A stretch of DNA of 64,000 bases from Mucilaginibacter phenanthrenivorans. GTDB lineage: Bacteria > Bacteroidota > Bacteroidia > Sphingobacteriales > Sphingobacteriaceae. Under the pieces are notes generated by a model. That model was not told the origin of the DNA. It made no database searches and saw nothing but the letters and a program-made list of their open reading frames with translations. Where the stretch lies: positions 212,984 to 276,983 of the forward strand of contig NZ_JAHVAP010000012.1 of the NCBI RefSeq assembly GCF_024721155.1. Reading direction: 5' to 3'. Below, piece after piece: positions 49,975 through 58,966 of the stretch; within the stretch, counting starts at the first letter, position 1; the number at the start of each line of letters is the position of its first letter. A program made the translations under genes and the position numbers.

Positions 49975-52900
49975 TTGAACATCCGTGATATTTTAGAAAG
50001 ATACAAGTCAGACGAACGGGTGAAGGCATTGGCGCAAGCCCTTAATGCCTCTAAAAGCCCAAGAGTTCAGCTGCGTGGTTTAGTCGGATCGAGTGATGCG
50101 GCCATTGCGGTAGCATTGTATTTTTTGCAGCATAAGCACATGATCTTTGTGCTGCCTGAACGCGAGGAAGCCGGTTACTTCCAGGCCGATCTTGAAAATC
50201 TTACCGGTAAGGAAGTTTTACTTTTCCCATCATCATACCGCAAGCCATTTGAATTTACCCAGCCCGACAGCAGCAATGTTTTGGCCCGCGCCGAAGTATT
50301 GAATGAGCTTAACCACTCGTCTGAATTTGGGCAACTAATAGTTACCTATCCCGAGGCCCTGGCCGAAAAGGTGATTGACCGGGCTTCGCTCGAAAAAAAC
50401 ACCTTAGAAATTTCAGTTAACAATAAGCTGAGCATCGATTTCATTAACGAGTTTTTGGTGGAGTATGACTTTGACCGGGTTGACTTTGTGTACGAGCCGG
50501 GCCAGTTCTCCATCCGCGGAGGCATAGTTGATATCTTTTCGTTTTCACACGAGCTGCCTTATCGTGTTGAGTTTTTTGGCGATATGATTGAGTCGATCCG
50601 TACGTTCGAGATCGAGAGCCAGCTATCTGTTGAGCAGGTGAAAAGCATTACTATTGTGCCAAATGTACAATCGAAGTTTTTGACAGAAAGCAACATCTCC
50701 CTGCTGGAATATGTTGATGCAGATACCCAGGTTTGGATTAAGGATGTACAGTTTACGCTGGATATTATTCAAAGCGGCTTTAAAAAGGCCACTGCGCTTT
50801 GGAAAGCATTATCTGCCGATGAAAAAAATCAAAACCCGGATTGGATCGACCCTAAGTTTGGCTTTACTGATGAAAAGCTGATTGCAGACCAGCTGCATGA
50901 TTTTGCACTGATAGAGTTCGGTAAGCAATTCTTTTACCAGCCGGACTTAACGGTTAATTTCGATATGCGGCCCCAGCCATCCTTTAACAAGGATTTCGGA
51001 CTGCTGATCCATAACTTTAAAACTAACGAGGCAGAGAAGATAGAGAACTTTATCCTTACCGATTCGGCACGACAGGTGGAGCGGCTTTATGCTATCCTTG
51101 AAGACCTGGACAAAACGGTGAAGTTTACCCCGGTAAGCATTTCTATCCGCGAGGGTTTTGTTGATAAGGAACAAAAATTGGCCTGCTATACCGATCACCA
51201 GATCTTCGATCGTTACTATAAATACAAGCTTAAAAAAGGCTACCAGCGTTCGCAGGCCATCACCCTGAAGGAATTGCGGGAGCTAAAGGCCGGCGATTAC
51301 GTTACCCACATTGATCACGGAATCGGCAAATATGCCGGGCTGGAAAAGGTGGAGGTTAATGGCAAAATGCAGGAGATGATCCGCCTGGTTTATGCCGATA
51401 ATGACCTGCTTTACGTAAACATCAACTCCCTTAACCGCATCAGCAAATACAGCGGCAAGGAAGGCGCTGTTCCGCGCATGAATAAACTAGGTACGGACAC
51501 CTGGGAAAAGCTGAAGAAAACCACAAAAAAAAAAGTTAAGGACATCGCCCGCGACCTGATCAAGCTTTACGCCGTGCGCAAAACGCAGGTGGGTAATGCT
51601 TTTAGTCGCGATAGTTATTTGCAAACCGAGTTGGAGGCTTCCTTTATCTACGAAGATACCCCCGACCAGGAAAAGGCAACCGCCGACCTGAAAAAGGATA
51701 TGGAATCGCCGCACCCGATGGACCGCCTGATTTGCGGCGACGTGGGTTTCGGTAAAACCGAAGTAGCCATCCGCGCAGCATTCAAAGCCGTTGCCGACAG
51801 TAAACAGGTGGCGATATTGGTACCAACAACTATCCTCGCAGCACAACACTACAAAACATTTTCCGACCGCCTGAAAGGCTTTCCGGCTAACATTGATTAT
51901 GTAAACCGCTTTAAAAGCAGCAAGCAGATCAAGGAAACACTGGAGAAGCTGAAAGAAGGCAAGATAGATATCATCATAGGGACACACCGACTGGTGAGCA
52001 AAGACGTAAAGTTTAAGGACCTCGGCCTGATGATCATTGATGAGGAGCAAAAGTTCGGCGTATCAACCAAAGAGAAGCTGAAACAGATGCGCGCCAATGT
52101 AGATACGCTTACCCTAACGGCGACGCCGATCCCACGTACTTTGCATTTCTCATTGATGGGCGCAAGGGATCTTTCTATTATCTCCACCCCGCCGCCAAAC
52201 AGGCAGCCGGTGGTTACCGAATTGCATGTGTTTAACGATACGCTGATAAAGGAAGCCGTTGAGCACGAAATTGACCGTGGCGGGCAGGTATTCTTTATCC
52301 ATAACCGCGTTGCCGATCTGCCGCAGCTTGGTGGAATGATCCATAAGCTTGTGCCGAAGGCCCGCATCGGTATTGCCCACGGGCAACTGGAAGGCGATGC
52401 GCTGGAAGATGTAATGTTGAAATTTGTGAACCACGAGTACGACGTGCTGGTAGCCACAACTATCATCGAAGCCGGGCTGGACATTCCAAATGCCAATACC
52501 ATTATCATTAACTACGCCCACATGTTTGGACTGAGCGACCTGCACCAGATGCGCGGTCGTGTTGGTCGGAGTAACAAGAAGGCCTATTGTTATTTGCTGA
52601 GTCCGCCGCTCTCAACGCTTACCAGCGAGGCAAGGAAACGCCTGAGCGCCATAGAAGAGTTCAGCGACCTTGGTAGTGGCTTTAACGTGGCTATGCGCGA
52701 CCTTGATATCCGCGGCAGCGGAAACCTGCTTGGCGCCGAGCAAAGCGGCTTTATTGCCGAGATCGGTTTCGAGATGTATCACAAGATTTTGGACGAGGCC
52801 ATCCAGGAGCTAAAGGAAGATGAATTTAAAGGCGTGTTCCCTGATGATAAGCCGCGGCCTTTCATCTCCTTCACCCAGATAGATACCGACCAGGAGATCC

Positions 52901-53328
52901 TGATCCCCGACGAATATGTAACCAGCATAGCCGAACGCTATAACCTGTACACCGAACTTTCCAAGCTGGAAAATGAAACAGAGTTGGTAGCCTTTCAACA
53001 ACAACTGCATGACCGCTTTGGTCCGATCCCGCCGCAAGTAAACGACCTATTGAACACCATGCGCCTGCAGTGGCTGGGTAAATCAATAGGTTTTGAAAAG
53101 ATCTCGCTTAAAAAGAATGTGCTGCGCGGTTATTTCCTCACCAACCAGCAATCGCCGTATTTTGAAACCGAGGCATTCCGCAACGTGCTAAACTTTGTGC
53201 AGGCCAACCCAAGGCGTACCAATTTAAAGGAGGTTAAAAATACTTTGCGCCTGAGCATTGAGGGTGTGCATAGTATTGACCAGGCGGTTATTTTGCTGAG
53301 CGATATTGGGGAAGTGGTTGGGGTGTAA
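49975..53328 (+). CDS. mfd: Transcription-repair coupling factor Mfd
   Basis: A 1117-residue protein. UvrB-homology domains lie at ~1-350 (AGYFQADLENLTGKEVLLFPSS), the RNA-polymerase-interacting CarD-like domain at ~435-500 (AGDYVTHIDHGIGKYAGLEKVE), then the RecG-like helicase with Walker A CGDVGFGKTEVAIRAAFKAV near 588, MIIDEEQKFGV, TATPIPRTLHFSLMGARDL, and the TRCF domain at the end. It removes stalled RNA polymerase and recruits UvrA. Start codon is TTG with the family N-terminus MNIRDILERYKSDER; no ATG fits. The short distance to the -7 box suggests leaderless translation. Confidence 0.96.
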   Translation: MNIRDILERYKSDERVKALAQALNASKSPRVQLRGLVGSSDAAIAVALYFLQHKHMIFVLPEREEAGYFQADLENLTGKEVLLFPSSYRKPFEFTQPDSSNVLARAEVLNELNHSSEFGQLIVTYPEALAEKVIDRASLEKNTLEISVNNKLSIDFINEFLVEYDFDRVDFVYEPGQFSIRGGIVDIFSFSHELPYRVEFFGDMIESIRTFEIESQLSVEQVKSITIVPNVQSKFLTESNISLLEYVDADTQVWIKDVQFTLDIIQSGFKKATALWKALSADEKNQNPDWIDPKFGFTDEKLIADQLHDFALIEFGKQFFYQPDLTVNFDMRPQPSFNKDFGLLIHNFKTNEAEKIENFILTDSARQVERLYAILEDLDKTVKFTPVSISIREGFVDKEQKLACYTDHQIFDRYYKYKLKKGYQRSQAITLKELRELKAGDYVTHIDHGIGKYAGLEKVEVNGKMQEMIRLVYADNDLLYVNINSLNRISKYSGKEGAVPRMNKLGTDTWEKLKKTTKKKVKDIARDLIKLYAVRKTQVGNAFSRDSYLQTELEASFIYEDTPDQEKATADLKKDMESPHPMDRLICGDVGFGKTEVAIRAAFKAVADSKQVAILVPTTILAAQHYKTFSDRLKGFPANIDYVNRFKSSKQIKETLEKLKEGKIDIIIGTHRLVSKDVKFKDLGLMIIDEEQKFGVSTKEKLKQMRANVDTLTLTATPIPRTLHFSLMGARDLSIISTPPPNRQPVVTELHVFNDTLIKEAVEHEIDRGGQVFFIHNRVADLPQLGGMIHKLVPKARIGIAHGQLEGDALEDVMLKFVNHEYDVLVATTIIEAGLDIPNANTIIINYAHMFGLSDLHQMRGRVGRSNKKAYCYLLSPPLSTLTSEARKRLSAIEEFSDLGSGFNVAMRDLDIRGSGNLLGAEQSGFIAEIGFEMYHKILDEAIQELKEDEFKGVFPDDKPRPFISFTQIDTDQEILIPDEYVTSIAERYNLYTELSKLENETELVAFQQQLHDRFGPIPPQVNDLLNTMRLQWLGKSIGFEKISLKKNVLRGYFLTNQQSPYFETEAFRNVLNFVQANPRRTNLKEVKNTLRLSIEGVHSIDQAVILLSDIGEVVGV

Positions 53329-53391
53329 ACGAAAGCTCTTTTTAACACATATTAACTATCCGGCCTTTAGCTAATACCTTATATTTATGCC

Positions 53392-54867
53392 ATGAAGTAT
53401 TTATTTGCATTTTTAATGCTTGCGGTATGCAGTTCCTCATTGGCGCAATATTCGCTTAAAACCGACTCGGTTTATATTAGCGGAAAAGTGAATAACTTCG
53501 AAAAATATAAAGGGCCGGCGATGCCTGTTATGTTCTTAATTAACGATATAGCCCGGGGTGATTATGTGTACATACCTGCAGAAATTAAAAGCGACGGAAC
53601 TTTCCATACCTCGTTTTTAAAAACAGGCACGGAGGATATTTATATCCAATATGATAATGATACGGGGACGATTATTGTAAGCCCCGGCGATCACATGCAG
53701 CTTACTTTCGATATTCCTGATGTTGCCCAATCACTTTCTGTTAAGGGTGATGGGGAACGGGTTAATAACGACCTAAAGGAATACCATGTAGCAGTAACCA
53801 AGCAACGGGTAATGTTGTATGGTGACGACAAAGCAGGCAGGTCAAAGCGGCTGGCTGCTGCCGAAAAAAACGACGGTCCCGGTCTTCATAAGCTAGTTTT
53901 AGCCAGCAGGTATACCCTCGACAGTGCTTTTTTGGCGGGTTATATTAAACAACATAGGGTAACCAAAACCTTTATTAGTTGGGAAAAAACACAGCTACTG
54001 TATGAATATTTCACCAACTTGCTGCGGTATGCCTGGCTAAACCCCATGTACAACAGCCTAAGCCATGTCGATCTTATATTGCCGGCAGACTATTACGATT
54101 TTACAAAAACAGCGGCGATAGGCCCCGAATTTACTATCTGCTCTAATTTTAACGGCTATTGTTCCGAATACTTCCGGTACTTTTTGACAAGCAATTTAGG
54201 GATGCCGCGTAACGTAAAAGACGAAATAGTTTTCGGGTTAAAACAACCTGTCGGCTTTAACAGAGATATTTTGTTGTGCAACACAGCTTACAGCCTTATA
54301 AAGTCGAAACACCTGGACCTGCTGGCCCCTTATTTTGAACAGATTATGGCTTCTATTTCGAATGTAGGATATAAAAACAATATACAAGGGGCATACCGGG
54401 AGGCGGAGAATAAGTTAAAGAATTACAAACTGCCGGAAAATGCCCATATTAACGAAACCCCGAAAACATCGACAGATAGCCTATTTGATAAGCTGGTTGC
54501 AAAATATCCGGGCAAGACTATTTACCTGGATTTTTGGGCCACCTGGTGTAACCCATGCAGGACCGAGATGCCCGAGTCAAAAGCGCTTCGAAATAAATTT
54601 GCCAACAAAGATATTGTCTTCGTTTATCTTGGGGTGGAGTCGGATGAGAATACCTGGAAGTCTGTAATAGCTGAATTGGATATGGAGGGTGAGAACTTCC
54701 TGCTCAACAAAAATGAATACGCTGCCCTGGCTGAAAAATTTAAAGTTAACGGGATCCCGCATCATGTGCTGGTAAACAAAAAAAGCGTTGTTGTGGACGA
54801 TAACGCCAAACCACCGGGCGATGAAAAATTGACACCGGAAATAGAGGCACTGTTGGCAGAGAAGTAA
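53392..54867 (+). CDS. Exported TlpA-like thioredoxin-fold protein
   Basis: A 491-residue protein with a signal peptide (LFAFLMLAVCSSSLAQ). An N-terminal beta-rich region (~20-115: DSVYISGKVNNFEKYKGPA) and a helical middle domain follow, and the last ~140 residues form a thioredoxin-like domain with the redox motif FWATWCNPCRTEMPES (C-N-P-C) and the cis-Pro segment NGIPHHVL. This architecture is common for Bacteroidota periplasmic thiol-disulfide proteins of the TlpA/ResA group. The partner is unknown. It lies 63 bp after mfd, on the same strand. Confidence 0.88.
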   Translation: MKYLFAFLMLAVCSSSLAQYSLKTDSVYISGKVNNFEKYKGPAMPVMFLINDIARGDYVYIPAEIKSDGTFHTSFLKTGTEDIYIQYDNDTGTIIVSPGDHMQLTFDIPDVAQSLSVKGDGERVNNDLKEYHVAVTKQRVMLYGDDKAGRSKRLAAAEKNDGPGLHKLVLASRYTLDSAFLAGYIKQHRVTKTFISWEKTQLLYEYFTNLLRYAWLNPMYNSLSHVDLILPADYYDFTKTAAIGPEFTICSNFNGYCSEYFRYFLTSNLGMPRNVKDEIVFGLKQPVGFNRDILLCNTAYSLIKSKHLDLLAPYFEQIMASISNVGYKNNIQGAYREAENKLKNYKLPENAHINETPKTSTDSLFDKLVAKYPGKTIYLDFWATWCNPCRTEMPESKALRNKFANKDIVFVYLGVESDENTWKSVIAELDMEGENFLLNKNEYAALAEKFKVNGIPHHVLVNKKSVVVDDNAKPPGDEKLTPEIEALLAEK

Positions 54868-54963
54868 ACGCTATTAGAAAAACGTAAAGGCTTACTAAAC
54901 ACCATACCTAAAAGGCAAAAGCATCCTACTGTCCAACACCCTCATAAATCAATCCCTTCCTGA

Positions 54964-55458
54964 TTAATATACCGTAGTTGTAAAAGTAGTATTCGTGTTT
55001 ACGGTAAGGGAAACTGAAGGTGCCGCTACATCATCGGCAGCACTAATTTTCCCATCGCCATTGGTATCCTGGAACTTTACACTTCCTATAACGGCAGCGG
55101 GGGTTTGTATGGCGCTATTTTGAATATCGGTCTGTGTTTTAAAAATACCGACAGGGAGAAAGCCGTTGTAATAGTTTTTTTTGCTCCCCAGCTGAGCAGT
55201 AACATAATACTGGCTTAAGTAGGCTACGCCTATTTTAGCCTTTCCGGTTTGGTCTGTTGTTTGCGTGTACTTTGGGGTATTGCTGTTTATTGCGGCGGAG
55301 CTTTCATATAAACTTACCGTTGCGCCTGCAGCTGCGGAGCCGGTGCTTCCATCAACAACTGATATTTCAACAGTAGTGCCCGTTTTTGTTTGATCTTTTG
55401 TGCATGACAACAGGGCGATTGCCATTAATGTAAATAATAATATTTGTAGCTTTTTCAT
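54964..55458 (-). CDS. Lipoprotein with carboxypeptidase-regulatory-like and dockerin/EF-hand-like elements
   Basis: About 164 residues. The leader LLFTLMAIALLSC is a lipoprotein signal. A beta-sandwich stretch follows (VEISVVDGSTGSAAAGATVSLYES, TTDQTGKAKIGVAYL), then DTNGDGKISAADDV, a classic calcium loop with D-x-N-x-D-G-x-I spacing. Function unknown, likely outer-membrane exposed. I chose the Met at 55458, because the leader directly follows; the frame extends seven codons further. Confidence 0.75.
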   Translation of the reverse strand: MKKLQILLFTLMAIALLSCTKDQTKTGTTVEISVVDGSTGSAAAGATVSLYESSAAINSNTPKYTQTTDQTGKAKIGVAYLSQYYVTAQLGSKKNYYNGFLPVGIFKTQTDIQNSAIQTPAAVIGSVKFQDTNGDGKISAADDVAAPSVSLTVNTNTTFTTTVY

Positions 55459-55683
55459 AGAGGGAGATATGGGGTTCAACTTATTTATGACAAGGACTAA
55501 GGTACCGGGATTATTTTATCCGCAAAATACCTGTTTGTAGGGATTAATTGCCGTTTATTAAAGGGATATTGATTGTTATTTCCTTTTTATTCAATTTTAA
55601 CCCATCCCGGCTATTTCTGTGACGGCTGCATCAAAGAGATTCGGCGATAAAAAGGTATTTTTGAGCCACAAAGTTCCTTTCAA

Positions 55684-56334
55684 ATGCAAAAGTTTATCGA
55701 CTTGAGTCACACTATTTTCGACGGCCTTATTACCTACAAAGGCCTGCCCGCACCAATAATTTGCGATTACCTGAGCCGGGAAAAATCAAAGGGGATTTAT
55801 GAAGAGGGCACCTCGTTCCAGATAGGCAAGATAGAAATGGTTACCAATACCGGAACCTACCTCGACTGCCCGTTTCACCGGTTTGAGCATGGTAAAGACC
55901 TTTCGCAAATAGCGCTGGAACAATGCGCCGGACTGGATGCCATTACTATCAACGCGAAGGGTGTTACTTCAATTGGCAAGGAATATTTTTCGGGTAAGGA
56001 GATCAGGAATAAAGCCGTACTTGTTTACACCGGTTGGGCAAAATACTGGAACACGGAAAACTATTTTGAGGGCCATCCATTTCTTACCGAGGAGGCCGCT
56101 ATCTATCTGCGCGACTGCCAGGTTAAGCTGGTTGGTATTGATAGCCATAACATTGATGATACTACCGGTAAGACAAGGCCGGTGCATACCACGCTGCTTG
56201 GGGACGAGATCCTGATTGTTGAGCACTTATGTAATTTGGAGCTGCTGCCTGAATGCGGCTATCAGTTCAGCGCTGTACCACCGAAAATTGAAGGGGCAGG
56301 AACATTTGCGGTAAGGGCATATGCCCGGCTTTAA
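55684..56334 (+). CDS. Cyclase-family (kynurenine formamidase-like) protein with altered metal motif
   Basis: A 216-residue protein. It starts FIDLSHTIFDGLITYKGLPAP as in the cyclase/KynB family. The metal-binding motif H-x-G-T-H-x-D-x-P-x-H is present as TNTGTYLDCPFHRFEHG: both early His are replaced (N and Y), whereas D, P, H remain. Later, VKLVGIDSHNIDDTTGKTRPVHTTLL has the downstream acidic and His residues. Metal-dependent amidase or cyclase activity is therefore uncertain, though some family branches tolerate this variant. No neighbouring genes of tryptophan catabolism. Confidence 0.82.
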   Translation: MQKFIDLSHTIFDGLITYKGLPAPIICDYLSREKSKGIYEEGTSFQIGKIEMVTNTGTYLDCPFHRFEHGKDLSQIALEQCAGLDAITINAKGVTSIGKEYFSGKEIRNKAVLVYTGWAKYWNTENYFEGHPFLTEEAAIYLRDCQVKLVGIDSHNIDDTTGKTRPVHTTLLGDEILIVEHLCNLELLPECGYQFSAVPPKIEGAGTFAVRAYARL

Positions 56335-56341
56335 AGAAAAA

Positions 56342-56369
56342 AGCAGGATCCTCTTTAATGGAACCTGCT
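56342..56369. terminator. Hairpin between the convergent cyclase and slipin genes
   Basis: AGCAGG at 56342-56347 pairs with CCTGCT at 56364-56369, and CC with GG inside across 2-nt bulges. AAGACATTTTTTC follows, a T-run a little distant for the + strand. Confidence 0.5.
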
Positions 56370-56418
56370 AAGACATTTTTTCAAATCCGAAATCGAACAT
56401 CCGACTTCTGAAATCTCT

Positions 56419-57186
56419 CTACTCGTCCTTCTTCTTCAAGCTCACCATCTCCGTAAAGCTTTTAGCGGCATTTGTAAAATCCGACGGCACCAAAACTATG
56501 GTGGTTGTGTTGTTGTCGATGCCAATTTCCGAAAGCATTTGCATACGGCGGAGTTCCAAAGCTATCGGGCTGCCTTCCATTTGCTTGGCGCCCTGGGTTA
56601 GCTTGATGGAGGCCTCCAATTCGGCCTCGGCTTTGATGATGCGGGCGCGTTTTTCGCGGATGGCTTCGGCTTCGCGGGCCATGGCGCGCTGCATGGATTC
56701 GGGAATCTCTACATCCTTCATTTCCACCATTTCAATTTTAATACCCCATGATTCGGTTGCGGCATCAACAATTTTTTGAAGCGTGCGGTTAATCTCCTCG
56801 CGTTCGCGCAATACTTCATCCAGATGGTGCTGGCCAATAATGTTACGCAGGGCAGTTACTGAAAATTGGTAAACGGCGCGCTGGTAGCTGGCGACTTTAA
56901 TAATGGCATCCTCGGGGTTGGTCACCTTGAACCATAAAACCGCGTTTACCTTTATGGTAACACTGTCCTTGGTGATGGTTTCCTGTTGCTCCAGGTCCAC
57001 GGTGTTGGTGCGGATATCAACGGTTACCTGGCGGTCGATAAAGGGAATGATGAGATAGAGGCCTGGTCCTTTGGTTTTATGGAAACGGCCTAAACGGAAA
57101 ACAACTGCGCGCTGGTACTCCTGCGCAATGCGGACACCCATTGCGATTAACACAAGGGCAATAAATGCTAAAATTAATAAATACAT
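56419..57186 (-). CDS. Slipin-family SPFH/band 7 membrane protein
   Basis: A 255-residue protein with an N-terminal membrane hairpin (YLLILAFIALVLIAMGVRI), then the band 7/SPFH domain: YQRAVVFRLGRFHKTKGPGLYLIIPFIDRQ, DLEQQETITKDSVTIKVNAVLWFKV and LRNIIGQHHLDEVLREREEINRTLQ. The C-terminal helix region (AEAELEASIKLTQGAKQMEG) supports oligomerisation. Stomatin-like slipins form membrane rings or microdomains. No NfeD partner gene is next to it. Confidence 0.93.
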   Translation of the reverse strand: MYLLILAFIALVLIAMGVRIAQEYQRAVVFRLGRFHKTKGPGLYLIIPFIDRQVTVDIRTNTVDLEQQETITKDSVTIKVNAVLWFKVTNPEDAIIKVASYQRAVYQFSVTALRNIIGQHHLDEVLREREEINRTLQKIVDAATESWGIKIEMVEMKDVEIPESMQRAMAREAEAIREKRARIIKAEAELEASIKLTQGAKQMEGSPIALELRRMQMLSEIGIDNNTTTIVLVPSDFTNAAKSFTEMVSLKKKDE

Positions 57187-57350
57187 GATTTTTGGTTTTT
57201 GATTGTCGCCTGCCTGTTAATTCCGGGAGAATATTGACATCGGGGAAGGTTTCACCGGTACGCGATCGTTAAGTAAATGTAGATACATTTATATGGATAG
57301 CGAAATATTTAGGAAGAATTATTTGCGATCAAAACAGGCCATAATATAAA

Positions 57351-57380
57351 GCCCGATACCTGTAATTACACGCATCGGGC
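57351..57380 (-). terminator. Hairpin downstream of hpt
   Basis: GCCCGAT at 57351-57357 pairs with ATCGGGC at 57374-57380 (16-nt loop). It lies 27 bp beyond the hpt stop codon on the minus strand; the T-run after it is short. Confidence 0.45.
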
Positions 57381-57406
57381 CTAAAAATAAATTCCGAAAT
57401 CGATTT

Positions 57407-57946
57407 CTACTTTACTCTTTTATAAATATCCTGTAAGTTCCGGCCCATTTCCTTGTAGTCGAGGCCATAACCGACAACAAATTCATTCTCTATTTCGAAG
57501 CCCACATATTTTAGCTCACCGATGGGTTTTAGCAACGCAGCCGGCTTTAACAGCAGCGAGCAAAGCTTTATGGAGGCAGGTTGCTTCACCTTTAATTTTT
57601 CGAGTAAATAATTGGCGGTGTTTCCTGTATCAACAATATCTTCAATTACCACTACATCGCGGCCCTTAATATCAACACTGAAATCAATATCATCGCGGAT
57701 CTTGAGGCTGCTTTTTGTGCCGCCATAGTAAGAGGCTAGTTTGGTAAAGGTAATTTCGCAGGGAATATCTATCTGTTTGATAATATCGGCAATAAACAAA
57801 AAGCTGCCGTTCAAAACACCAACAAACACGGGTATGGTATGCTGATAATCAGCATTCAATTGTTTGCCGATAGCCTTGATGCGCTCTTCAATAGCGTCAG
57901 ATTTTATAAGGGGTTCAAACTCTAAATCTGCTATTATCTTTTTCAT
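57407..57946 (-). CDS. hpt: Hypoxanthine phosphoribosyltransferase
   Basis: A 179-residue protein salvaging hypoxanthine (and usually guanine) to IMP (and GMP). The PRPP-binding loop is VVVIEDIVDTGNTANYLLEK with the two acidic residues. The flexible loop is TFTKLASYYGGTKSS, and the base site is YVGFEIENEFVVGYGLDY. Full length. Cytoplasmic. It stands alone with a hairpin downstream. Confidence 0.95.
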   Translation of the reverse strand: MKKIIADLEFEPLIKSDAIEERIKAIGKQLNADYQHTIPVFVGVLNGSFLFIADIIKQIDIPCEITFTKLASYYGGTKSSLKIRDDIDFSVDIKGRDVVVIEDIVDTGNTANYLLEKLKVKQPASIKLCSLLLKPAALLKPIGELKYVGFEIENEFVVGYGLDYKEMGRNLQDIYKRVK

Positions 57947-58154
57947 GAGGCCAATTTAGTAAAAATAGTCCGAAAGTTAGAAAAGTCACAAAGTTGTGAA
58001 GCTAAACACAGGTGTACCACCAATAATTCACCGCTTCAATCCCCTGTTTTGCCGACATCTTTAACCGTTCAGCCAACTTTGCATTGTCCGAAAATTAATT
58101 CTACATTAGTTTTATATCACAATTTAAAAAGATCACCTTAAAATAATTAAAAAA

Positions 58155-58520
58155 ATGGACATGTATCAAAATCCTTATATGGCGTTTCCGGGCATAACAC
58201 CAGAGGAAATGGCTTTCCTTCAGCAAGGCACTGCCGACCTGACCGAAAACCAGAAAAAATACTTTTATATGGTTTACTCCAGCAAAAGAAAATCGCCGCA
58301 GGATATCTTAATATTCACGCTTATTGGCTTTGTGTTTGTTGCTGGCGTTCAGCGCTTTGTTTTAGGAGAAGTTTTGATGGGCTTGCTCTACCTTTTTACC
58401 GGGGGCTTTTGTTTAATAGGAACTATTGTTGACCTGGTAAACCATAAAACCCTTGCCAGCGAATACAACCGTAAGATGGCCTATGAAAGCTATCACATGG
58501 CAAAAATGGCCGCTCAATAA
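58155..58520 (+). CDS. TM2-domain membrane protein
   Basis: A 121-residue protein. The N-terminal ~45 residues are soluble, with MAFLQQGTADLTENQKKYFYM. Then follow two membrane helices (ILIFTLIGFVFVAGVQRFVL and LMGLLYLFTGGFCLIGTIVDLV), the TM2 layout with G-x-x-x-x-L-Y-L-F-T-G-G-x-x-x-I-G-x-I-x-D. Function unknown. The gene stands alone, and a 446-bp gap full of small palindromes follows. Confidence 0.88.
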   Translation: MDMYQNPYMAFPGITPEEMAFLQQGTADLTENQKKYFYMVYSSKRKSPQDILIFTLIGFVFVAGVQRFVLGEVLMGLLYLFTGGFCLIGTIVDLVNHKTLASEYNRKMAYESYHMAKMAAQ

Positions 58521-58734
58521 AATAAAAGCTAAAAGGCGAAAGCTGATAGGTTAAACGGAGATTGAAACTGATGTAAGAGCTAATAAGCAGGGATTGCCTG
58601 TTTATGGAAAATATCTTCATCGTTTTGATCTTTTTTATGCGATGGCACGGGGTTATTTCACTCGGGCGGTCACTCGAACAAAAGGCGGGATGGATGATTG
58701 ATAAGTAAGCATTTAAACGCTATGGCAATTAGGG

Positions 58735-58887
58735 GGCACCTACGGAGCCATTTTTATATTCATTTATGCTATAAACAGGTGACTCCGCCGGAGTCTTGAT
58801 TGAAACCCGCAATAGTTCCAGCGGAACTACCTGTTTATAGGATATAAGGTAATGTTTTAACGGCTCCAGCGGAGCCTCCTGTTTTTA
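58735..58887. repeat. Cluster of hairpins with CCTGTTTATAG tails
   Basis: In a 446-bp gap (58521-58966) four 15-nt hairpins occur: GGCACCTACGGAGCC at 58735, GACTCCGCCGGAGTC at 58781, AGTTCCAGCGGAACT at 58814 and GGCTCCAGCGGAGCC at 58862. Three of them are joined to CCTGTTTATAG or its reverse complement (58771, 58829, 58878). So a short unit (hairpin plus tail) is present in both orientations. No gene in the rest of the gap. Confidence 0.6.
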
Positions 58888-58966
58888 AAAGCGATTTACG
58901 TGAGCTTTTTTTAGCCGGTGCTAAATCTTTATCTGAAAACTATTAACTTCGGCTATAAATGAGCCG

